This document shows positions 45,800-54,864 of a stretch of DNA of 64,000 bases, piece by piece; the stretch's first letter is position 1, and every line of letters begins with the position of its first letter. The notes below the pieces were generated by a model. The model was not told the origin of the DNA, made no database searches, and saw only the letters and a program-made list of their open reading frames with translations. Source of the stretch: Nostocoides sp. (GTDB taxonomy: Bacteria > Actinomycetota > Actinomycetes > Actinomycetales > Dermatophilaceae). The stretch is taken from the NCBI GenBank assembly GCA_016702415.1, contig JADJEA010000001.1:911001-975000 (forward strand), in the 5' to 3' direction. The position numbers were made by a program, and so were the translations under genes.

Positions 45800-47199
45800 G
45801 CCTGCTCGTCATCGGTGTCTCCCACCACAATTCGCGCATCGATCTCCTCGAGCGGCTCAGCCTCGACGCCGTCGGCCGGCACGATCTGCTCGACGCCCTG
45901 TGTCGCCGCGACAACATCGCCGAGGCGGTCGTCGTCTCGACCTGCAATCGCACAGAGGTGTATGTCGAGGCGCTCACCTTCCACGGTGCCGTCGCCGAGG
46001 TCACCGACCTGCTCCTGGCCCACGCGGGCGAGGACCGGGATGACCTGCACGACCGGCTCTACCTCCACTTCGAGGACCGGGCCATCGCCCACGCTTTCCG
46101 GGTCGCCAGCGGGCTGGACTCGATGGCCATCGGCGAGAGCCAGATCCGGGCGCAGCTGAGGGCCGCGCTCCAGGAGTCGCAGGAGGCCCGCCGCGTGGGG
46201 CCGGCGCTCAATACGCTCTTCCAGCGGGCGCTTCGGGTTGGCAAGCGGGTCCACACCGAGACCGAGATCGGTGCGGTTGGCCACTCTCTCGTCGATGCGG
46301 GCCTGCGGCTGGCCGAGCCCACGGCGGGCCCGCTGTCCGGGGCCGAGGTCCTCGTCGTCGGGGCCGGAGCCATGGCGGCGCTCGCCGCGACCTCGGCTGC
46401 GCGCTCGGGGGCCCGGGTGGCCGTCGCCAACCGGACGCTGGCCCGAGGGCAGGCTCTCGCCGACCGCATCGGGGGACGGGCGGTCCGGCTCAGCGCCCTC
46501 GGCGCGGCCCTCGCCGACGCCGACATCGTCCTGGCCTGCGCCGGATCGCCGGGCACCCTGATCACCCGCGCCGACGTCGAGCGGGCCCTGGCGGCACGCG
46601 GGGGGAGGGGCGCGGCATACGTCGATCTGGCACTGCCGCACGACATCGACCACGACGTCGATCTGGTCCCGGGGGCGGTCCGGATCGGGCTCGACGCGAT
46701 CGGCGCCGCCCTCCACGACCAGGACGCCTTGCCGGCCGTGCGCGCCGCCGAGGACATCGTCACCGGCGAGGTCGCCGGCTTTCTCGCTGCGCGGGCCTCC
46801 GAGGCCGCGGCGCCGACGATCGCGGCCCTGCGCGCCCGGGCCAACGATGTGCTCGCCGCCGAACTCCTTCGCCTCGAGGGCCGGACCCCGGGCCTGACCG
46901 ACCGGCAGCGGCACGAGGTCGAGGTGGCGATGGGCCGCCTCGTCGACAAGCTGCTCCACGCCCCGACCGTCCGGTTCAAGGAACTCGCCGCTCGCGGCAG
47001 CCTCGCGATTTATGCCGAGGCGCTGGAGGCGCTCTTCGCCCTCGACCCGCACGCCCTCGCCACCGTCCAGTCGCCAGCGGGCCTGCCCGAGGACACCGGG
47101 GGCGACGATGACCCGCCTGCGTCTCGGCACCCGACGCTCACCTCTGGCGCTGACCCAGTCCGGCCAGGTGGCCGACCGGTTGCGCGCCCTGGGTCATGA
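45796..47199 (+). CDS. hemA: Glutamyl-tRNA reductase
   Basis: First committed step of C5 haem synthesis. 467 aa. LVIGVSHHNSRIDLLERLS; catalytic Cys50 in VVSTCNRTEVY; GLDSMAIGESQIRAQLR; NAD motif VLVVGAGAMAALAA. GTG 45796 overlaps rex. The 3' end overlaps hemC by 92 bp, unlike the other joins here. If the G5 run at 47098-47102 were G6, hemA would end at TGA 47109 in an ATGA overlap; the last 30 residues as written are the hemC start in another frame. Confidence 0.95.
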   Translation: MSLLVIGVSHHNSRIDLLERLSLDAVGRHDLLDALCRRDNIAEAVVVSTCNRTEVYVEALTFHGAVAEVTDLLLAHAGEDRDDLHDRLYLHFEDRAIAHAFRVASGLDSMAIGESQIRAQLRAALQESQEARRVGPALNTLFQRALRVGKRVHTETEIGAVGHSLVDAGLRLAEPTAGPLSGAEVLVVGAGAMAALAATSAARSGARVAVANRTLARGQALADRIGGRAVRLSALGAALADADIVLACAGSPGTLITRADVERALAARGGRGAAYVDLALPHDIDHDVDLVPGAVRIGLDAIGAALHDQDALPAVRAAEDIVTGEVAGFLAARASEAAAPTIAALRARANDVLAAELLRLEGRTPGLTDRQRHEVEVAMGRLVDKLLHAPTVRFKELAARGSLAIYAEALEALFALDPHALATVQSPAGLPEDTGGDDDPPASRHPTLTSGADPVRPGGRPVARPGS

Positions 47200-48055
47200 C
47201 GTCGACCTGGTCGAGATCGTCACCGAGGGTGACCGGAACCGCGCCGCCCTGGAGCACATCGGCGGGACCGGTGTCTTCGCGGCCGCGCTCCGGGAGGCGC
47301 TGCGGGGCGGTGCGGTCGATCTGGCTGTCCACTCGCTCAAGGACCTCCCGACCGCGCCGGAGGCGGGCCTCGTCATCGGGGCGATCCCCTGGCGGGCCGA
47401 CCCCCGGGATGCCCTCGTGGCTCGCGACGGTCTCACCCTGGGTGAGCTGCCGGCGGGCTCGCGCATCGGCACCGGCTCGCCCCGGCGGGTCGCGCAGGTG
47501 CGTGCGCTGGGACTCGGACACGACCTCGTCTCCATCCGCGGCAATGTCGGAACCCGCCTGGAGCGGGTCGCCACCGGCGAACTCGACGCGGTCGTCCTCG
47601 CCAAGGCGGGGCTCGACCGGCTCGGCCTGAGCCACCGGATCACCGAGGTCCTCGACCCCATCCAGGTCCTCCCGGCCGCGGGTCAAGGCGCGCTGGCCGT
47701 CGAGTGCCGGACCGACGATGCGGCGGTCCGCGCCGTCTTGGCCGCTATCGACGACGCGGACAGCCGGGCCGCGGTCAGCGCGGAGCGCGCCGTCCTGGCG
47801 ACCCTCGAGGCGGGCTGCACTGCGCCCGTCGGGGTGCTCGCCGAGATCGTCGACGACGGCGAGGACACCGAGCTCTTCGTCCGCGCGGTTGTCGCGGCGG
47901 CGGACGGCACCGATGCCGTCCGCCGGTCGCACACCGGACCCGTCGACGACCCCGACCGTGTCGGACGGGCGCTCGCCGCCCTGCTCCTGGACGAGGTCGG
48001 CGACGACTTGACCTTCGGCATCCAGACCCGACACCCGGAAGCGAGTGCGCTGTGA
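47108..48055 (+). CDS. hemC: Porphobilinogen deaminase
   Basis: Polymerises four porphobilinogen to hydroxymethylbilane. 315 aa. TRLRLGTRRSPLALTQSG; VDLAVHSLKDLPT; GTGSPRRVAQVRA; IRGNVGTRLERV; and Cys237 in LEAGCTAPVGV that carries the dipyrromethane cofactor. ATG 47108. Overlaps the next gene by GTGA. Confidence 0.96.
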   Translation: MTRLRLGTRRSPLALTQSGQVADRLRALGHDVDLVEIVTEGDRNRAALEHIGGTGVFAAALREALRGGAVDLAVHSLKDLPTAPEAGLVIGAIPWRADPRDALVARDGLTLGELPAGSRIGTGSPRRVAQVRALGLGHDLVSIRGNVGTRLERVATGELDAVVLAKAGLDRLGLSHRITEVLDPIQVLPAAGQGALAVECRTDDAAVRAVLAAIDDADSRAAVSAERAVLATLEAGCTAPVGVLAEIVDDGEDTELFVRAVVAAADGTDAVRRSHTGPVDDPDRVGRALAALLLDEVGDDLTFGIQTRHPEASAL

Positions 48056-49677
48056 GCCCGACGACCACGCCCACCGCGCGACCGCGGGCCGTCCCGGCCT
48101 CGGTCGCCTTCGTCGGCACCGGACCCGGTGATCCCGCGCTGCTCACCCTCGCGGCGGTCGACGCCCTCCGGCACGCCGACGTCGTCATCACCGACCAGCT
48201 CACCCGCCTCGAGATCGTGTCCGCGCACGCGCGGCCGGAGGTCGCGATCATCGACGCCTCCCATGGCGACCATGGCCAGCCGCTCACGCACGCCTCCCGC
48301 GCCAAACTCGTCGTCGAGGCCGCCCGGGAGCATCCCGGTGGACACGTCGTCCGGCTCATGGACGGTGACCCCGCGACCTTCAACGGACTCGCCGAGGAGG
48401 CCCAGGCCTGCCGTCGCGCCGGGATCGCCATCGACGTCGTCCCGGGGGTGTCGGCCGTGAGCGCCGTCCCGGCCTATGCCGGTATGCCGATCACCAGCCC
48501 CGCTGTCTCCAGCGTCGTCGTCATCGCGGCCGGTCGGCCGGCGGTCAGCTACGACCACGCCGTGGACGAGACCGTGAGCGTCGTCATCCTCGGCACCGCT
48601 GGGGAGATCGCCGACGGCCTCGCCGCGCTGCGGGAGGCCGGGCGGGCTGGGACCACCCCGGTGGCCCTGATCGAGCGCGGGACGACGACGGCGCAGCATA
48701 CGGTCGTCACCACATTGGAGCGGGCCCCCTCGGTCGTCGCCGGCCTCAGCCATCCGTCGCTGGCGATCGCGGGGCCGACAGTCTCCCTCCAGGACCAACT
48801 CGCGTGGTTCGAGTCCAAGGCGCTCTTCGGCTGGTCGGTGCTGGTGCCGCGGACCAAGGAGCAGTCGACTCCGGTCACGGCCGCCCTCGCCGCGCACGGG
48901 GCGTGCGGTGTCGTCGTCCCCACGATCAGCGTCGAGCCCCCGCGCACCCGGCATCAGATGGACAAGGCCATCACCGGGCTGGTCACCGGCCGCTTCGAGT
49001 GGGTCGGCTTCACCTCCGTCAACGCGGTGCGGGCGGTGCGGGAACGCTTCGAGGAGTTCGGGCTGGATGCGCGGGCCTTCGCCGGCCTCAAGGTTGCCGC
49101 GGTCGGGGGTGCGACGGCCGACGCCTTGCGGGCATGGGGGATCAACCCCGACCTCGTCCCGTCCGGGGAGCACTCGGCACGCGGCCTGCTCGAGGAGTGG
49201 CCGGAGTTCGACGAGCAACTCGACCCGATCAATCGGGTCTTCCTCCCGCGGGCCGATATCGCCACCGACACCCTCGTCGCCGGGCTGCAGGACCTCGGGT
49301 GGGAGGTCGAGGACGCGACCGCCTATCGCACGGTCCGGGCCGCGCCGCCGCCGGTGGAGATCCGCGAGGCGATCAAGGGCGGCGACTTCGACGCCGTGGT
49401 GTTCACCTCCTCCTCGACGGTCCGCAATCTCGTCGGGATCGCCGGGAAACCGCATGCGTCCACCGTCGTTGCCTGCATCGGCCCGGCCACGGCCCGGACG
49501 GCCGAGGAGCACGGGCTGCGAGTCGACGTCTTGGCGCCCGAGGCGTCGGTGCCGGCGCTGGTCGAGGCGCTCGCGGAGTTCGGGCGGGCCCGGGCTCGGC
49601 ACGCCGCGGAGACCGGGACGGCGCTGGTGCGCCCGAGCGTCCAGCGGCGGATGACCGCCCGGCGGCGGGCCCGGTGA
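48052..49677 (+). CDS. hemD: Fused uroporphyrinogen-III C-methyltransferase / synthase
   Basis: 541 aa with two domains. The N-terminal half is CobA/SUMT-like (VAFVGTGPGDPALLTLAAVD, VVPGVSAVSAVPAYAGMPIT, IERGTTTAQHTVV); the C-terminal half is HemD (VLVPRTKEQSTPVTAALAAH, TSVNAVRAVRERF, VFTSSSTVRNLVG). It thus makes uroporphyrinogen III and can send it toward sirohaem/B12. Such cobA-hemD fusions are common in Actinobacteria. GTG start; GTGA overlaps on both sides. Confidence 0.95.
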   Translation: MSPTTTPTARPRAVPASVAFVGTGPGDPALLTLAAVDALRHADVVITDQLTRLEIVSAHARPEVAIIDASHGDHGQPLTHASRAKLVVEAAREHPGGHVVRLMDGDPATFNGLAEEAQACRRAGIAIDVVPGVSAVSAVPAYAGMPITSPAVSSVVVIAAGRPAVSYDHAVDETVSVVILGTAGEIADGLAALREAGRAGTTPVALIERGTTTAQHTVVTTLERAPSVVAGLSHPSLAIAGPTVSLQDQLAWFESKALFGWSVLVPRTKEQSTPVTAALAAHGACGVVVPTISVEPPRTRHQMDKAITGLVTGRFEWVGFTSVNAVRAVRERFEEFGLDARAFAGLKVAAVGGATADALRAWGINPDLVPSGEHSARGLLEEWPEFDEQLDPINRVFLPRADIATDTLVAGLQDLGWEVEDATAYRTVRAAPPPVEIREAIKGGDFDAVVFTSSSTVRNLVGIAGKPHASTVVACIGPATARTAEEHGLRVDVLAPEASVPALVEALAEFGRARARHAAETGTALVRPSVQRRMTARRRAR

Positions 49678-50687
49678 CCTCGCCCCATGGGAGCTCCGGC
49701 GTCGCCCTGCCCGGCAGCTTCCCGGCGGTCCGGCCACGCCGGCTGCGCACCACACCCGCTCTGCGTCGCCTCGTCGCCGCGACCCGCCTGCACCCCGCCG
49801 AACTCGTCCTGCCCGTGTTCGTCCGCGAGGGCATCGACGCTCCGGTGCCGGTGGCCGCGATGCCCGGTGTGGTGCAGCATACGGTCGAATCCCTTGTCGC
49901 CGAGGCACATCGGTGCGTCGAGGCGGGACTCGGCGGGATCATGCTGTTCGGGGTGCCGCTGGTCAAGGACGCCCGCGGCAGCGGTGGCGACGATCCCGAC
50001 GGCGTCCTCAATGTCGCGACGCGCGCGGTGGCCGACGCCGTGGGCGACGACCTCGTCGTGATGACCGACCTCTGCCTGGACGAGTTCACCGACCACGGTC
50101 ACTGCGGCGTCCTCGACGCCCGCGGACGGGTCGACAACGACGCGACCCTCGAGCGGTATGCCGACCTCGCCCTCGCCCAGGCCGCCGCCGGGTCCGCGAT
50201 GCTCGGCCTGTCCGGGATGATGGACGGCCAGGTCGGGTGGGTCCGGGCCGCCTTGGACGCGGCCGGGTTCACCGACGTCGCCCTCCTGGCGTATGCCGCG
50301 AAGTACACCTCCGGTCTGTACGGTCCGTTCCGCGAGGCGGTGGCGAGTTCCCTGGTCGGGGACCGCGCGGCATACCAACAGGACCCGGCGGGCGGCGTCG
50401 CGGAAGCGGTGCGGGAGGTCGCCCTCGACGTCGCCGAGGGCGCCGACCTCGTCATGGTCAAGCCTGCGGGCCCGCATCTCGACATCGTCGCCGCCGTCGC
50501 GGCCATGTCGCCGGTGCCGGTGGCGGCGTATCAGATCTCGGGGGAGTACAGCCAGATCGTCGCCGCCGCGGACCGCGGGTGGATCGACCGGGACCGGGTC
50601 GTGCGGGAGTCCCTCCTCGGCATCCGCAGGGCGGGCGCGCAGGTCATCCTCACGTATTTCGCGCTCGAGGTCGCCCACAGCCTCTAA
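49674..50687 (+). CDS. hemB: Delta-aminolevulinic acid dehydratase
   Basis: Condenses two 5-aminolevulinate to porphobilinogen. 337 aa. Metal-binding TDLCLDEFTDHGHCGVLD; active-site lysines K210 in AAKYTSGLYGPF and K263 in LVMVKPAGPHLD. The usual PSDMMDG motif reads LSGMMDGQVG; the first Asp is Gly181. GTG start. Last gene of the rex-hem operon; followed by a palindromic operator. Confidence 0.95.
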   Translation: MTSPHGSSGVALPGSFPAVRPRRLRTTPALRRLVAATRLHPAELVLPVFVREGIDAPVPVAAMPGVVQHTVESLVAEAHRCVEAGLGGIMLFGVPLVKDARGSGGDDPDGVLNVATRAVADAVGDDLVVMTDLCLDEFTDHGHCGVLDARGRVDNDATLERYADLALAQAAAGSAMLGLSGMMDGQVGWVRAALDAAGFTDVALLAYAAKYTSGLYGPFREAVASSLVGDRAAYQQDPAGGVAEAVREVALDVAEGADLVMVKPAGPHLDIVAAVAAMSPVPVAAYQISGEYSQIVAAADRGWIDRDRVVRESLLGIRRAGAQVILTYFALEVAHSL

Positions 50688-50701
50688 GGCCCACGCCGCA
50701 G

Positions 50702-50725
50702 CAATAGTTGATCGTCCAACTATTG
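50702..50725. promoter_or_regulatory. 9-bp inverted repeat, likely MarR operator
   Basis: CAATAGTTG (50702-50710) and CAACTATTG (50717-50725) are perfect arms around a 6-nt spacer, 46 bp before the marR start. The site resembles MarR-family TAGTTG-N6-CAACTA operators, and a -10-like CAGAAT (50757-50762) follows. Confidence 0.7.
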
Positions 50726-50771
50726 AGCCTTCTGTCAAATCTGTCATGGGTCCTGGCAGAATGGACGGGTC

Positions 50772-51272
50772 ATGACCTCACCATCCGCCGTCGTCGACAC
50801 GCGCTGGCTCACCGAACCCGAGCAGCGGGCGTGGCGTGCGTTTCTGCGCGGGTCCCGCCTGCTCGAGGTGGCCCTCGACCGCGCGCTGGCCCCGCTGGGG
50901 ACCCAGCTGTCGGAGTACGAAGTCATCAGCATGCTCTCCGAGGCCCCGAGCCAGCGGTTGCGGATGTCCGCCCTCGCCGACCTCGTGGTCCAGTCGCGCA
51001 GCCGGATCACCCACACCGCCGCCCGCCTGGAGAAGCGCGGCTGGGTCGTCCGCGAGGCGTATCTCGATGATCGCCGCGGCGTCGAGCTCGTCCTCACCGA
51101 CGCCGGCCGGGCCGCCCTGGAGGACATCGCGATCCGGCACGTCGAGTCAGTTCGCGAGGCGCTCATCGACAATCTGGAGCCGGCGGAGTTCCTCGCCCTC
51201 GGCCACGCGATGCAGAAGGTCCGTGACGCCCTGGCCGAGGAGGGCCAGGCTACCGACGCCTTCGGAATCTGA
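50772..51272 (+). CDS. MarR-family regulator
   Basis: 166 aa. Winged helix: LSEYEVISMLSEAPSQRLRM, then LVVQSRSRITHTAARLEKRG, with the wing AYLDDRRGVELVLTDAGRA. Probably autoregulated through the inverted repeat upstream. Its target and inducer are unknown. Placed between hemB and an acquired gene. Confidence 0.92.
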   Translation: MTSPSAVVDTRWLTEPEQRAWRAFLRGSRLLEVALDRALAPLGTQLSEYEVISMLSEAPSQRLRMSALADLVVQSRSRITHTAARLEKRGWVVREAYLDDRRGVELVLTDAGRAALEDIAIRHVESVREALIDNLEPAEFLALGHAMQKVRDALAEEGQATDAFGI

Positions 51273-51501
51273 CGATCCCGGAGACCCTGCCGCCGCGCTC
51301 GTCAACGACGCATCCCGACAAGACGAACGCGACTCCCGGCGTGGGCGATCCAGAGGGGAGGCTCGTGGCTCGCCATCCGAACAGGCCCTGCATGCTCCGG
51401 GGCGAGTCAAGCGTGCTGTTGGCGGACCGTCTCCCCCTGGAGGCGCAGGAGTAGACAGACAAGAGCACAGTCACACCGTTGGCACCCAAAGTGACAACAG
51501 G

Positions 51502-51535
51502 TCACTCTGCTCTTCTCTAGAGAAGAGCAGAGTGA
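51502..51535. repeat. 34-bp perfect palindrome
   Basis: The half TCACTCTGCTCTTCTCT (51502-51518) is followed directly by its exact reverse complement (51519-51535), centred on TCTAGA. It ends 12 nt before the start of the AlbA_2/ATPase gene. AGAGT-GAT-ACTCT overlaps its right end (51530-51542). A dimeric or tetrameric repressor site, or a hairpin that masks translation, is likely. The remaining 51273-51501 has no gene. Confidence 0.95.
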
Positions 51536-51547
51536 TACTCTTCACGT

Positions 51548-53341
51548 GTGAGTGTCGACCCTGCGTATGTCGTCGGCCTCTTGGCGCGCTTGCGGGAGCG
51601 TGGGGGTGACTCGACGGACATCGAGGTCAAGCTGGGCCTGGGCGGTGTTCCGCGTTTGGGCGACACTCTGTGCGCCTTCGGCAATATGCCCACCGGAGGC
51701 ACGCTGATCATCGGTCTCGATGAGACCAATGACTTCGAGCCGATTGGCGTGGCGGACCCGGCGGCAATGGCCGCAAGCATCGCTGCGCAAGCGAAGCAAG
51801 CCGTCGTCCCGCCCGTCCAGGTGGACTTTGACGAGGCCCGGGTGGACGGTGTCGTCCTCTTGTTCGCGAGCGTCGCGGCGCTGCCCTTGAGTGCTCGTCC
51901 CTGTCGTTATCAGGGCAACGCCTACCTGCGGCAGGCCGACGGCGACTACGCCATGAGTGAGCAGGAGGTCCAACAGATCCTCGCTCAGCGCGACCGTCCC
52001 AGGCATGATGCCGCCGTCGTCGCCGAAACCACCAAGGCGGACCTCAACCGCGAGCTGGTGGAGAGCTTCATCGCCAGCGCCCGATCCACCAATCCACTCC
52101 TTCGTGACGTGGACGAGGATGAGGTCCTCAGACGCACTCGAGTGCTCAGCCCGCGCGGGCCCGAGCTCACGATCGGTGGTCTTTACGCGTTGGGGGCGTA
52201 TCCCCAGCAGTTTGCTCCGAGCTTGTCCATCACCGCTGCGGTGCAACTGGATCCGCGATCAGGGGCGCGGACCCGGGACCTGGCGCACCTGGCGGGACCC
52301 ATCCCGATGTTGCTCGAGGACGCGATGGCCTGGGTGGTGCGCAACACGCGCACCACCATTCGCTACACCGCCGACGGCCACGCACGCGACTTCGAGGAGA
52401 TCCCCGCCATCGCGGTTCGGGAACTTGTCGCCAACGCCTTGGTTCACCGGGGCCTCAGCGCCCACAGCCAGAGCAAGCGTGTCGAGTTGAGACTGACAGA
52501 CGACAACCTGGTTATCTCCAACCCAGGCGGGCTGTGGGGTATCAATAGGGCGCAGCTGGGGACTCCCATGGGCAAGTCTGCGGTCAACGAGTTTCTCTAC
52601 GACATCTGCAAGTTGACTCGGACAGCCAACGGCAGCCGCGTCATCGAGGGCGAGGGCGGCGGGATCAGGGATGCGCAGCGCGTGATCAGCGCCGCAAACC
52701 TCAGGCCGCCGAAGTTCATCGACAGTGGGGTCTCCTTCACGGTTCTCATTCCGCGCATCTCGCTCTTGTCGGTCCAGGATCTGGAATGGCTCTATGAGAA
52801 GGACCCAAATGGTCGCCTCTCTGCAGTGCAGCGACGACTTGCTGCGGGTCTTCGGCACGGCCGGACATGGACCAACGCCAGTGTGCGAGAGGATTTTGCC
52901 CCCATGGATTCCGTGGTGGCGCGTGCCGAACTACAGGGCCTGGTTGCGACGGGGATCGCCGTGGCGGACGGCGAGAGGGGTCAGACGACGTATCGGCTCG
53001 CAGACGCTCTCGACGTCGCTGCGGGCTCGGACGCGCGTGGCCACGTCAGCGGCAGGCACCTCACCGGCGATGCACGCGCTCAGGGCGTCACCGTCGACCA
53101 CGAAGACACAGCCCTCCCGTCTACGGTCGGTCCGGGCAACGACGTGACCACTCATGGCCCGGCTGTCTGGTCGGCTCTTGGCTCCGGCAACGTGGGAGTG
53201 ATGGAGTTGGCCGCCCGCACGGGCCTGAAGGTGCATCAAGTCAGCTATGCACTGAAACGACTGCGTCAGACGGGATGGATCGATATCCACGGCGGCTGGG
53301 GAGATCGCGGGACGACGTATCGAAGGAAGGCCATGCCGTGA
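51548..53341 (+). CDS. AlbA_2 (Schlafen-like) domain protein with HATPase region
   Basis: 597 aa. The N-terminal AlbA_2 domain (about residues 10-140; IEVKLGLGGVPRLGDTLCAF, then GGTLIIGLDE) is followed by a GHKL-like ATP-binding region (ELVANALVHRGLSAHSQSK, VELRLTDDNLVISNPGGLWG) and a C-terminal winged helix (LAARTGLKVHQVSYALKRLR). COG2865-type regulators like this occur in genomic islands. Third codon positions look less GC-biased than those of its neighbours, and the GGCATAC motif is absent for 3.0 kb here. Probably acquired; function unknown. Confidence 0.82.
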   Translation: MSVDPAYVVGLLARLRERGGDSTDIEVKLGLGGVPRLGDTLCAFGNMPTGGTLIIGLDETNDFEPIGVADPAAMAASIAAQAKQAVVPPVQVDFDEARVDGVVLLFASVAALPLSARPCRYQGNAYLRQADGDYAMSEQEVQQILAQRDRPRHDAAVVAETTKADLNRELVESFIASARSTNPLLRDVDEDEVLRRTRVLSPRGPELTIGGLYALGAYPQQFAPSLSITAAVQLDPRSGARTRDLAHLAGPIPMLLEDAMAWVVRNTRTTIRYTADGHARDFEEIPAIAVRELVANALVHRGLSAHSQSKRVELRLTDDNLVISNPGGLWGINRAQLGTPMGKSAVNEFLYDICKLTRTANGSRVIEGEGGGIRDAQRVISAANLRPPKFIDSGVSFTVLIPRISLLSVQDLEWLYEKDPNGRLSAVQRRLAAGLRHGRTWTNASVREDFAPMDSVVARAELQGLVATGIAVADGERGQTTYRLADALDVAAGSDARGHVSGRHLTGDARAQGVTVDHEDTALPSTVGPGNDVTTHGPAVWSALGSGNVGVMELAARTGLKVHQVSYALKRLRQTGWIDIHGGWGDRGTTYRRKAMP

Positions 53342-53388
53342 CCGCTTATCGCCGCGTCCGGTGCCGTCGCCCCTGAGACACTGGCGGT

Positions 53389-54828
53389 ATGCCGATTCCC
53401 ACCCCCGACGCCACCTCCCCGTCCGGCGCCGCACCGTCCGACACCGCACTGCCTGACGCCGCACCGTCCGGCGCCGCGCCGTCCGACACCGCACCGTCCG
53501 ACCCAGCCCCCTCGGACGCACCGGCCTCCGCGGCGCTCTTCGCCCGGGCTCGGGCCGTCATCCCCGGCGGGGTGAACTCCCCGGTGCGGGCGTTCCGTAG
53601 CGTGGGCGGAACTCCTCGTTTCATCGCCTCCGCGCGCGGCGCCTATCTCACCGACGCCGACGGCCGGGAGTATGTCGACCTCATCGGCTCCTGGGGCCCG
53701 ATGATCCTCGGCCACGCCCACCCGGCCGTCCTCGAGGCCGTCACGAACGCCGCGGCGCGGGGCTTCTCCTTCGGCACTCCCAGCGAGAACGAGGTCGCGC
53801 TCGCCGAGGAGATCGTGGCCCGGGTCGCCCCGGTCGAGCAGGTCCGGCTCGTCTCCTCCGGCACCGAGGCGACGATGAGCGCGGTGCGCCTGGCCCGCGG
53901 GATCACCGGCCGCAGCCGGATCGTCAAGTTCGCCGGGTGCTATCACGGTCACGTCGACGCCCTCCTCGCCGCGGCCGGCTCCGGCGTGGCGACCTTCGGC
54001 CTGCCCGACTCCGCGGGGGTCCCGGCGAGCGCGGCCGGTGAGACGATCGTGTTGCCCTACAACGATATCGACGCCCTTGCGGCCGCCTTCGCCGTCGACG
54101 GCGACCACATCGCCGCCGTCATCACCGAGGCCGCGCCCGGCAATATGGGCGTCGTGCCGCCGGCACCGGGATTCACCGAGACGATCCGGCGCATCACCCG
54201 CGATCACGGCGCGCTGCTGATCTCCGACGAGGTCATGACCGGTTTCCGGTGCTCGCGCTCGGGGTGGTACGGCCTCGAGGGGCCCTATGCCGCCGGCGCC
54301 CCCGATCTGTTCACCTTCGGCAAGGTCATGGGCGGCGGGTTCCCGGCAGCGGCCTTCGGTGGCAGCGCCGCCGCGATGGCCAACCTCGCCCCCGACGGGC
54401 CGGTCTACCAAGCGGGCACCCTCTCCGGGAACCCGGTCGCGACCGCCGCCGGCCTGGCCACCCTGCGCCAGTGCGACGACGCCCTCTATGCCCACCTCGA
54501 CCGGGTCGCGCATACGATCGCCGACGCGGCGGCGAGTGCACTGACCGAGGCGGGCGTGCGGCATACGGTCCAGTGGGCGGGGTCGATGTTTTCGGTCTTC
54601 TTCTGTGACGGCCCGGTCACCGACTATGCCGCCGCCAAGCGGACCGACTCCCCGGCGTATGCCGCGTTCTTCCACGCGATGCTCGCGCAGGGCGTCCACC
54701 TGCCGCCCAGCGCCTACGAGGTGTGGTTCGTCTCCGGTGCCCACGACGATGCCGCCGTCGACCGGATCCTCACCGCCCTCCCGTCCGCCGCCCGGGCGGC
54801 CGCCGGGGTTGTCAGGGACGGCGGCTAG
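53389..54828 (+). CDS. hemL: Glutamate-1-semialdehyde 2,1-aminomutase
   Basis: Makes 5-aminolevulinate from glutamate semialdehyde. 479 aa. The first ~45 residues are a Ser/Ala/Pro/Asp repeat (SGAAPSDTALPDAAPSGAAP) absent from typical HemL. Then FARARAVIPGGVNSPVRAF, the PLP site with K312 in LFTFGKVMGGGFPAA, and LPPSAYEVWFVSGAHDD. ATG 53389; weak -10-like GACACT 6 nt upstream. It may be reached by the acquired gene in between, which separates it from hemB. Confidence 0.95.
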   Translation: MPIPTPDATSPSGAAPSDTALPDAAPSGAAPSDTAPSDPAPSDAPASAALFARARAVIPGGVNSPVRAFRSVGGTPRFIASARGAYLTDADGREYVDLIGSWGPMILGHAHPAVLEAVTNAAARGFSFGTPSENEVALAEEIVARVAPVEQVRLVSSGTEATMSAVRLARGITGRSRIVKFAGCYHGHVDALLAAAGSGVATFGLPDSAGVPASAAGETIVLPYNDIDALAAAFAVDGDHIAAVITEAAPGNMGVVPPAPGFTETIRRITRDHGALLISDEVMTGFRCSRSGWYGLEGPYAAGAPDLFTFGKVMGGGFPAAAFGGSAAAMANLAPDGPVYQAGTLSGNPVATAAGLATLRQCDDALYAHLDRVAHTIADAAASALTEAGVRHTVQWAGSMFSVFFCDGPVTDYAAAKRTDSPAYAAFFHAMLAQGVHLPPSAYEVWFVSGAHDDAAVDRILTALPSAARAAAGVVRDGG

Positions 54829-54864
54829 TCTCCCTCGGAGGGGACTTTGCTCGAAAGGGACACC

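Noticed and set aside
51250..51489. Minus-strand reading frame of 79 codons between marR and the AlbA_2 gene
   Set aside because: No domain, no ribosome binding site, and it overlaps the end of marR.
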